64,000 nucleotides of DNA, taken from Streptosporangium brasiliense (GTDB taxonomy: Bacteria; Actinomycetota; Actinomycetes; Streptosporangiales; Streptosporangiaceae). The translations under genes were made by a program, and so were the position numbers. The stretch spans positions 4,278,001 through 4,342,000 of the forward strand of contig NZ_JAUSRB010000002.1 of NCBI RefSeq assembly GCF_030811595.1, given 5' to 3'. Positions 58,350 through 64,000 of the stretch are shown here, in pieces (within the stretch, counting starts at the first letter, position 1; each line of letters starts with the position of its first letter). The notes under the pieces are model-generated. The model did no database searches and was not told the DNA's origin. It worked only from the letters and a program-made list of their open reading frames with translations.

Positions 58350-59330
58350 ATGACGCGACGGCTTGCAGAGGTGGCCAAGAAGGTCGGCATGAGCGAGGCG
58401 ACGGTGAGTCGCGTGCTCAACGGGAAACCCGGAGTGTCGGAGGCGACCCGGGAAGCCGTGCTCACGGCGCTCGACGTGCTCGGTTACGAGCGGCCGACGC
58501 AGCTGCGCGGCGACCGGGCGAGGCTGGTGGGGCTCGTCCTGCCGGAGCTGCAGAACCCGATCTTCCCGGCCTTCGCCGAGGTGGTCGGGGGAGCGCTGGC
58601 CCAGCAGGGTTTCACCTCGGTGCTGTGCACCAGGACGCTGGGCGGGGTCTCCGAGGCGGAGTACGTCGACCTGCTCCTGCAGCAGCAGGTGTCCGGCGTG
58701 GTGTTCGCCGGCGGGCTGTTCGCCCAGGCCGACGCCTCCCACAGCCACTACGAGCTGCTGCTGGAGCGCAGGTTGCCGACGGTGCTGGTCAACGCCGCGG
58801 TCGAGCATCTCGCCTTCCCCCAGGTCTCCTGTGACGACGTGGCGGCCGCCGAGATGGCGCTCGGCCACCTGCGCTCGCTCGGGCACGAGCGGATCGGCAT
58901 GGTGCTCGGGCCGCCGGACCACGTCCCCTCGCGGCGCAAGCTGGCGGCGGCCGGTCTGCCCCCGGAGGCCGTCGAGCACACCATGTTCTCCCTTGAGGGC
59001 GGGCACGCGGCGGCGACCCGGCTGATCCGGCGGGGCGTGACCGGCGTCATCTGCGCCAGCGACGTCATGGCGCTGGGCGCGATCCGGGCGGCGCGCCGGG
59101 CGGGGCTGTCGGTCCCCGGCGACATCTCGGTGATCGGCTACGACGACTCCGCCCTGATGAACTGCACCGACCCGCCGCTGACCACGCTGCGCCAGCCGAT
59201 CGACGCGATGGGCCGCGCGGTCGTCGACCTCCTCGCCGCCCAGATCGACAAGGCCCTGGTCCCGGCCGACGAGCTGCTCTTCGAGCCCGAGCTGGTGGTC
59301 AGGGCCTCCACGGGGCCGGTCAAGCGCTGA
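58350..59330 (+). CDS. LacI family transcriptional regulator
   Basis: A 326-residue sugar-responsive repressor. The ATG at 58350 gives MTRRLAEVAKKVGMSEATVS, so the HTH and hinge are at the N-terminus (VSRVLNGKPGVSEATREAVLTALDVLGYERP). The ligand domain follows the periplasmic-binding-protein fold: VGLVLPELQNPIFPAFAEVV, VSGVVFAGGLFA, FPQVSCDDVAAAEMALGHLRSLGHERIGMVLG, GVICASDVMALGAIRAAR, VIGYDDSALMNCTDPPLTT. It lies close to the upstream ABC-F gene (105 bp) but has its own promoter region with palindromic sites. No sugar operon is adjacent; polyphosphate glucokinase is 1.9 kb away. The effector sugar is unknown. Confidence 0.92.
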   Translation: MTRRLAEVAKKVGMSEATVSRVLNGKPGVSEATREAVLTALDVLGYERPTQLRGDRARLVGLVLPELQNPIFPAFAEVVGGALAQQGFTSVLCTRTLGGVSEAEYVDLLLQQQVSGVVFAGGLFAQADASHSHYELLLERRLPTVLVNAAVEHLAFPQVSCDDVAAAEMALGHLRSLGHERIGMVLGPPDHVPSRRKLAAAGLPPEAVEHTMFSLEGGHAAATRLIRRGVTGVICASDVMALGAIRAARRAGLSVPGDISVIGYDDSALMNCTDPPLTTLRQPIDAMGRAVVDLLAAQIDKALVPADELLFEPELVVRASTGPVKR

Positions 59331-60075
59331 GCCGGGCTCCGGTGCGTCCGGGCCGCGTGCCGTCCGCCGGTGGGTGATCCCACGGGCCCCGGTCGCCGTC
59401 TTGCGGGTATGCATACCGGTGTTACGGATATCTGTCGCAAACACGTGGCCGTGGTGTCCCGCGATCACCTGCGCGCCGGCCAAGCCCTCAGGGGCGAGGC
59501 GATCGCCCAAGGGCCGCCGATCTCACGTGCCGCGGCCGGCCCCGCCCAACGCGGCCGGCCCCGCTCGATGCGGCCAGATCCGCACAACGGAGAGCGCGGC
59601 CTGCCCGGCATCGCCGCGCTGCCCGGCGATGGAGCCGAGCCCGGCCGGGATCAGCGCCACGCCGTAGGGCCCACGCCGTAGGAACCCTGGCCGTAAGGGG
59701 TCCACGCCGTAGGAACCCTGGCCGTGGAGAACGGCCCGCCGTGGTCCGTCGCCGGCAGGCGGTCCCCGCCGAGCGAGCCGCGTAGCCGCCGCATCGGCGC
59801 AGCTGGGTGGCGCCGGACCGGCCGGTCCGTGCCCGGCTGTGCGTCGGCCCCCGGCCGGCCCTCAGCGGACCCCCAGCGGATCGTGCGCGCCCGTCGGCAC
59901 AGTTGAGCCTGGCGGGGTCGAGGACGGGCCGCGCTCCGCGGGAGTGCGCCCGGCCGGTGGGCGTACGCCCTCCACGGCACCCGCGGACCGGCTCTCACGG
60001 AGTGCCGGTGGATCAGTACGGCCTTTCACACCCGGCTCACACCCGACGCACATCTGACAGAAAGCGGCGATCGCC
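59331..60075. other. Intergenic region with a tandem repeat
   Basis: A 745-bp gap between the LacI-type gene and the oxidoreductase. A 24-bp repeat (CCACGCCGTAGGAACCCTGG plus CCGT) lies at 59671-59694 and 59702-59725, with a partial copy before it. The minus strand there encodes a Gly/Tyr/Pro-like phrase (YGQGSYGVGPTA), which hints at a decayed low-complexity tail of a secreted protein. Nothing convincing is coded, and GC is high throughout. Confidence 0.5.
59671..59725. repeat. 24-bp direct repeat, period 31
   Basis: Two exact copies of CCACGCCGTAGGAACCCTGG plus CCGT, 31 bp apart, with a degenerate third copy upstream at about 59658. It may be a remnant of a repeat-rich coding region. Confidence 0.55.
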
Positions 60076-61119
60076 ATGTCCTCCACCATCACCACCGTCA
60101 CGTCCGACAAGACGATCATCGGCCGGGAGATCCGGCTCGCCTCCCGTCCGGCCGGTGAGCCGAGCCCGGAGGACTTCGAACTGGTCCAGGCCGAGGTGCC
60201 GCAGCCCGGCGAGGGCCAGATCCTGGTCCGCAACACCTGGATGTCCGTCGACCCGTACATGCGGGGCCGGATGGACGACGCCGAGTCCTACATTCCGCCG
60301 TTCCAGCTCGGCGCCGTGCTGGAGGGCAGCGCCGTCGGAGAGGTCATCGCCTCCCGGTCCGAGGCCGTTCCGGTCGGTGCGACGGTCTCGCACTTCCTGG
60401 GCTGGCGCGAGTACGCCGTCCTGGACGCCTCCGCCGCGACCGTCGTCGACACCGCGGCCGTCCCCGCCCAGGCGTACCTGGGCGTGCTGGGCACGACGGG
60501 CCTGACCGCCTACGCCGCCCTCACCCGGGTGGCCCCCGTACGGCAGGGCGACGTGGTCTTCGTCTCCGCCGCGGCCGGCGCGGTCGGCAGCGTCGCCGGG
60601 CAGCTCGCCCGCACGTTCGGCGCCGCCAAGGTGATCGGCTCGGCCGGCGGGCCGCGCAAGGCCAGGAAGCTGGTGGAGGACTTCGGCTTCGACGCCGCGA
60701 TCGACTACCAGGCCGGTCCGCTCGCCGCCCAGCTCGCCCAGGCCGCCCCCGAGGGCATCGACGTCTATCTCGACAACGTCGGCGGCGACCATCTGGAGGC
60801 CGCCATCTCCGCGGCCCGGCCCGGGGGCCGGATCGCCCTGGTCGGCGCGGTCAGCGGTTACAACGCCACCGAGCCGCTCCCCGGGCCGGTGAACCTCTTC
60901 CAGGCGGCCTACAAGGAGCTCACCATGCGGGGCCTGCTGATCAACTCCTACTTCCCTCTCTTCCCCGAATACATCGAACGGGCCACCGGCTGGCTCGCCG
61001 ACGGCACGCTGCGGGCCGAAGAGACCGTGATCGAGGGCATCGACCAGGCGCCCGCCGCCTTCCTGGGCGTGCTGCGCGGCGCCAACGTCGGCAAGATGCT
61101 CGTCCGCCTCGGGGGCTGA
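60076..61119 (+). CDS. NADP-dependent oxidoreductase (MDR, enone reductase-like)
   Basis: A 347-residue medium-chain reductase without zinc, of the NADP-dependent leukotriene B4 12-hydroxydehydrogenase / CurA type. The N-terminus IIGREIRLASRPAGEPSPEDFELV leads to the conserved NTWMSVDPYMRGRM. The cofactor domain has VLGTTGLTAYAALTRVAPV and SAAAGAVGSVAGQLARTFGAAKVIG. The substrate side shows VDVYLDNVGGDHLEAAI-like sequence (IDVYLDNVGGD) and RIALVGAVSGYNAT. Such enzymes reduce 2-alkenals, enones and quinones. The ATG is preceded by GAAAGCGGCGATCGCC; a strong ribosome site is not evident. Confidence 0.9.
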   Translation: MSSTITTVTSDKTIIGREIRLASRPAGEPSPEDFELVQAEVPQPGEGQILVRNTWMSVDPYMRGRMDDAESYIPPFQLGAVLEGSAVGEVIASRSEAVPVGATVSHFLGWREYAVLDASAATVVDTAAVPAQAYLGVLGTTGLTAYAALTRVAPVRQGDVVFVSAAAGAVGSVAGQLARTFGAAKVIGSAGGPRKARKLVEDFGFDAAIDYQAGPLAAQLAQAAPEGIDVYLDNVGGDHLEAAISAARPGGRIALVGAVSGYNATEPLPGPVNLFQAAYKELTMRGLLINSYFPLFPEYIERATGWLADGTLRAEETVIEGIDQAPAAFLGVLRGANVGKMLVRLGG

Positions 61120-61189
61120 CGGCCGCCGCACCCGCGGGAGCATCAGCGCCCTGTCCCGGGGAAGGAGCCCGGAACAGGAGGTGGATGTC

Positions 61190-61924
61190 ATGGAAGCGCT
61201 GGGAATCGACATCGGCGGATCGGGGATCAAGGGTGCGCCGGTGGACATCGCCAAAGGTGAGCTGACGCAGGATCGCCTGCGGATCCCGACCCCCGTCCCC
61301 GCCACTCCCAAGGCGGTCGCCGCGGTGGTCGGGCAGATCGCCGAGCACTTCTCCTGGAAAGGGCCGGTCGGGGTGACCTTCCCGGGAGTCGTGACCGACG
61401 GGGTCACGAGGTCGGCCGCCAACGTGGACCAGTCATGGATCGGCGAGGACGCGCGGGCGCTGTTCGCCAAGGCGACGGGCCTGCCCGTGACGGTGCTCAA
61501 CGACGCCGACGCGGCGGGCACGGCCGAGATGGAGGTCGGCGCGGGCCGGGGCAAGGGCGGGGTGGTGCTGATGCTGACCTTCGGCACCGGGATCGGCAGC
61601 GCCCTGTTCGTCGACGGGCATCTGGTGCCCAACACCGAGCTGGGGCATCTGGAGATCAGGGGCAAGGACGCCGAGAAGCGGGCCTCCGATCACGCGCGCG
61701 AGGAGCACGACCTGAGCTGGAACCAGTGGGCCGGGCGGGTCGAGGAGTATCTGCAGCACGTCGAGGCGCTGTTCTCCCCGTCACTGATCATCATCGGCGG
61801 CGGGGTCAGCAAGAAGTCGGAGAAGTTCCTGCCCAAGGTGGAGGTGCGCACCCCGCTCGTGCCGGCCACCCTGCAGAACGAGGCCGGGATCGTGGGTGCC
61901 GCCATGGCCGCCGCGGCGGCGTAG
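61190..61924 (+). CDS. ppgK: Polyphosphate glucokinase
   Basis: A 244-residue ROK-family kinase that phosphorylates glucose with polyphosphate or ATP, the main glucokinase of many actinomycetes. AGGAGG lies 9 nt before the ATG at 61190. Motifs: GIDIGGSGIKGAPVD at the N-terminus, VTFPGVVTDGV, LNDADAAGTAEMEVG, LTFGTGIGSALFVDG and NTELGHLEIRG, all usual for PPGK. The length is that of the family. It is likely to feed glucose from the nearby GH13 enzyme and cellulose system into metabolism (inference). Confidence 0.93.
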   Translation: MEALGIDIGGSGIKGAPVDIAKGELTQDRLRIPTPVPATPKAVAAVVGQIAEHFSWKGPVGVTFPGVVTDGVTRSAANVDQSWIGEDARALFAKATGLPVTVLNDADAAGTAEMEVGAGRGKGGVVLMLTFGTGIGSALFVDGHLVPNTELGHLEIRGKDAEKRASDHAREEHDLSWNQWAGRVEEYLQHVEALFSPSLIIIGGGVSKKSEKFLPKVEVRTPLVPATLQNEAGIVGAAMAAAAA

Positions 61925-62048
61925 GGCCCCGCCGGCGCGGCCGGGAAGGCCGTTCAGATTTTGATCTTCTTTTGCCGGACACGCTCTCCGACCTGGGTAG
62001 GTAGCGCTACGTCAGCAAGATCGAGATCTGCTGGGGGTGGGGAGCGTG

Positions 62049-62696
62049 ATGCAGTCGACGGGGGTTCTTGCCCGCTGGGCCGGGGCGGCCGGGGCGGTGG
62101 CCCTCCTGGCCGCGGGGGCGGCGTGGCCGGCCGCGGCGACAGGGGACGACCGGGAGGTGAGGCTCTCGCCGTACCGGGTGCGGCCGGGGCAGGACATCGA
62201 GATCGCGGTGCCGGGATGCGGCGGCCCCGTTCTCGCCCACTCGGCGGCCTTCCAGGACGAGGTGAGGTTCGGCGACCGGGGCCTCCAGGATGACGAGGGG
62301 TTCGGGGAGGACGAGGGGTTCGGGGACGAGGGGTTCGGGGAGGACGGGCCCGGCGGGTTCGGGGGAGGCCCCGGGGACGGGTCCGGTGGCGGCCCGCCGG
62401 CGGTCGGCTGGGCGCAGGTGGACTACGACGCGCCCAGAGGCGCCTACTCCGTGGAGGTGGACTGCGAGGGCACCGATGACACCGTCTACGGGGAGCTCTA
62501 CGTGGTCGACGGCTTCGGCCCGGACACCGGGGGCGGCGGCCTCGCGCTCGCCGGGAGGACGGCGCACGGGGCGGTGGCGACCCGGGAGACGACAGCGGAC
62601 CCCGCACTCGGCTGGGGGGCCGGGGCGGCCGCCGTACTCGCCGGGGCCGGTGGACTGATCCTGGTGAGGAGACGCCGGGCGGCGGGGCGTGGCTGA
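62049..62696 (+). CDS. Membrane-anchored secreted protein with acidic Gly/Phe repeats
   Basis: A 215-residue exported protein. The ATG at 62049 follows GGGGAG. A signal peptide (AGAAGAVALLAAGAAWPAAAT) leads into a beta domain (REVRLSPYRVRPGQDIEIAVPGCGG) and an acidic repeat of FGxDEG type (DEGFGEDEGFGDEGFG) near residues 85-105. A second beta region (GAYSVEVDCEGTDD) follows. At the C-terminus a hydrophobic helix (GAGAAAVLAGAGGLILV) ends in RRRRAAGRG, as in sortase substrates, but no LPxTG is seen. The next gene is a class F sortase with an 8-nt overlap, so anchoring to the wall or membrane by that enzyme is a fair guess. Confidence 0.75.
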   Translation: MQSTGVLARWAGAAGAVALLAAGAAWPAAATGDDREVRLSPYRVRPGQDIEIAVPGCGGPVLAHSAAFQDEVRFGDRGLQDDEGFGEDEGFGDEGFGEDGPGGFGGGPGDGSGGGPPAVGWAQVDYDAPRGAYSVEVDCEGTDDTVYGELYVVDGFGPDTGGGGLALAGRTAHGAVATRETTADPALGWGAGAAAVLAGAGGLILVRRRRAAGRG

Positions 62697-63375
62697 CCTC
62701 CGGGCGGTGACGGCCTCGGCGGCCGTCGCCGTCCTCCTGCTCGCGGGCTGCCTGCCCAGGACGGGTGAGGAGGCGGACCCCGCGCTGGTCCGCGCCCTGC
62801 CGGTGACCGCCCCCGCGGTGCCGCGGCCGGGCGCCGCCGCGCACGCCGGAGCGGGGCGGGGCGGATGGCCCCAGACGCTGCCGGGGCTTCCGGGCGAGTC
62901 GGATCCGGTGGCGCTCGTGGTGCCGCGGGCGAAGGTGAACGCCCCCGTCGCCCCGATCGACTCCGGAGCCGACGGCACCCTGGAGCCGCCGCCCCTGTGG
63001 CGGGCCGACCTCGTCGGCTGGGACCGGCTGGGGCCGACGCCCGGTGAACCGGGCTCCGCGGTCGTCGTCGGCCATCTCGACACCAAGACCGGGCCCGCCG
63101 TGTTCGCCGGGCTGTCCCAGGTGCGCGAGGGGGACGCGGTGGTGGTGACCCGTCAGGACAGGACCGCGGTGGTCTTCCGAGTGTCGGCCGTCGAGCGGGT
63201 CCGCAAGAGCGCCTTCCCGGTGGGGAAGGTCTACCGGGCGCCGCCGCGTCCGGCGATCAGGCTGGTGACCTGTGGCGGAACCTACGACTCCGAGCGGCAC
63301 TCCTACGACGACAACCTGATCGTCTACGGCGGCCTCACGGGCTGGTACCGCCTGTCGGACCTGCCCCGCGCCTGA
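62689..63375 (+). CDS. Class F sortase
   Basis: A 228-residue sortase. The GTG start overlaps the previous gene by 8 nt. An N-terminal helix (TASAAVAVLLLAGCL) has a lipobox-like Cys. The catalytic domain shows His in VVVGHLDTKTG, Cys in RLVTCGGTYD and Arg/charged partners in SERHSYDDNLIVYGG. The family's TLxTC/TCG context is clear. Actinomycete class F sortases anchor proteins whose sorting signals are often atypical. Its only obvious partner in the window is the protein at 62049. Confidence 0.87.
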   Translation: MADLRAVTASAAVAVLLLAGCLPRTGEEADPALVRALPVTAPAVPRPGAAAHAGAGRGGWPQTLPGLPGESDPVALVVPRAKVNAPVAPIDSGADGTLEPPPLWRADLVGWDRLGPTPGEPGSAVVVGHLDTKTGPAVFAGLSQVREGDAVVVTRQDRTAVVFRVSAVERVRKSAFPVGKVYRAPPRPAIRLVTCGGTYDSERHSYDDNLIVYGGLTGWYRLSDLPRA

Positions 63376-63583
63376 CCGCCGGGAGGTCCCGGCGGCGCCG
63401 GGTCCGGCGGGGCCGCCGGACGCGGGGGCGGCCGTGACCACGCGGCGCGGGACCGGCCGCGGGGCGGTTTTGAAACTTTCATCGGGCTGGAGCGGCGTTC
63501 GGTGAGGTCAGGGGCGAGGGCGGTCCCGGCGGAAGCCTCCCGGCGGGCGACACGCTGTACACACGCGTGAAACATCCGGACTA

Positions 63584-63597
63584 TGGGAGCGCTCCCA
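63584..63597. promoter_or_regulatory. CebR operator
   Basis: TGGGAGCGCTCCCA is an exact match to the palindrome bound by the cellobiose-responsive repressor CebR/CelR of actinomycetes. It lies 25 bp before the start of a CBM2-containing secreted protein, as in cellulase genes. Confidence 0.88.
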
Positions 63598-63621
63598 CCC
63601 TCGTCCTGGAGATGATTACGA

Positions 63622-64000
63622 ATGACAGCTCATCCGCGCCGCCGAGCCTGGCGCAACCGGGCGGTGACCACGGCGGCCCTGCTCGTCGCCGCCACCGGTC
63701 TCGCCGCCGGGCAGGCCGGCACGGCGCACGCCGCAGTCTCGTGCGACGTCGCCTACAGCACCAACGAATGGCAGGGCGGCTTCACCGCCAACGTCAGCAT
63801 CAAGAACCTCGGTGACGCGCTCACCGGCTGGACCCTCGGCTTCGCCTTCCCCGGCACTCAGCAGCTCCAGCAGGGCTGGTCGGCGACCTGGAGCCAGAGC
63901 GGCAACCAGGTCACCGCCAAGAACCTGGACTGGAACGGCAACCTCGCCACCGGCGCGTCGACCAGCATCGGCTTCAACGGGTCGTGGAGCGGGAGCAACC
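63622..64000 (+). CDS. Secreted CBM2-containing cellulose-active protein (partial)
   Basis: The first 126 codons of an exported protein running off the window. GGAGATGA precedes the ATG. A twin-arginine-like signal (RRRAWRNRAVTTAALLVAATG) ends near TAHA. The mature N-terminus is a family 2 carbohydrate-binding module: VSCDVAYSTNEWQGGFTANV, SIKNLGDALTGWTLGFAFPG, QQGWSATWSQSGNQVTAKNLD and IGFNGSWSGSN, with the conserved Trp residues that bind cellulose. A catalytic domain probably follows beyond 64000. The CebR box upstream predicts induction by cellobiose or cellulose. Confidence 0.9.
   Translation, partial: MTAHPRRRAWRNRAVTTAALLVAATGLAAGQAGTAHAAVSCDVAYSTNEWQGGFTANVSIKNLGDALTGWTLGFAFPGTQQLQQGWSATWSQSGNQVTAKNLDWNGNLATGASTSIGFNGSWSGSN

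Noticed and set aside
59523..59998. Minus-strand frames with YGQGSYGVGP phrase as a secreted protein gene
   Set aside because: The phrase breaks between frames, has no signal peptide or start, and sits on a short tandem repeat. At most it is a decayed remnant.

Overview
The window is GC-rich chromosomal DNA from a filamentous actinomycete. FxSxx peptide machinery, a family 2B encapsulin, a DUF574-type methyltransferase, polyphosphate glucokinase, F420-type oxidoreductases and a CebR box all fit Streptosporangiales (Streptosporangium, Nonomuraea or Microbispora relatives). The genus is an inference; no rRNA or tRNA gene was seen.

Layout. 0-3 kb: a secreted trypsin-like protease and two divergent MarR regulators with operator-like repeats between them. 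3-16.7 kb: an accessory cluster of biosynthetic look. It has a TrmB/LuxR-type regulator, an SDR, an acyl-CoA carboxylase carboxyltransferase, an MDMPI protein, a phosphopantetheinyl transferase, an alpha/beta hydrolase, an SGNH hydrolase, a histidine-rich membrane protein, a KAS III-like synthase overlapping a TPP enzyme, and a MarR regulator. Embedded in it, in opposite orientations, are two copies of an unrecognised cassette: a short MKSP-starting peptide followed by a MLVELTMRR-starting small protein, each behind the same conserved upstream elements.

16.8-24 kb is partly a gene graveyard (NB-ARC/TPR, pentapeptide-repeat and transposase remnants) between an ATPase, a nucleotidyltransferase-like protein, a carotenoid oxygenase and an F420-type oxidoreductase. 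24-32.3 kb is a tight operon that reads as D-amino-acid peptide scavenging: a serine hydrolase, a complete peptide ABC importer with fused ATPases, and an N-acyl-D-amino-acid deacylase. RecQ and a GH13 glucosidase follow.

36.5-47.2 kb is a conflict/RiPP island. A membrane protein with a DUF2637-like N-terminus and a TM-anchored protein of unknown function precede a minus-strand run of FxSxx precursor peptide, SIR2-domain protein and STAND NTPase-TPR protein. Divergent to it is the FxsT-type NB-ARC/TPR protein, and beyond that a coupled FxsB radical SAM and HExxH-domain pair. A perfect 15-bp stem covers the start codon of the SIR2 gene. 47.4-64 kb is mostly housekeeping or physiology: NAD kinase, a GlsB-type membrane protein, family 2B encapsulin with polyprenyl synthetase cargo, acyl-CoA dehydrogenase, a methyltransferase/F420-oxidoreductase pair, an ABC-F protein, a LacI regulator with its own operators, an NADP oxidoreductase, polyphosphate glucokinase, a class F sortase pair, and the start of a CBM2-containing secreted protein behind a perfect CebR box.
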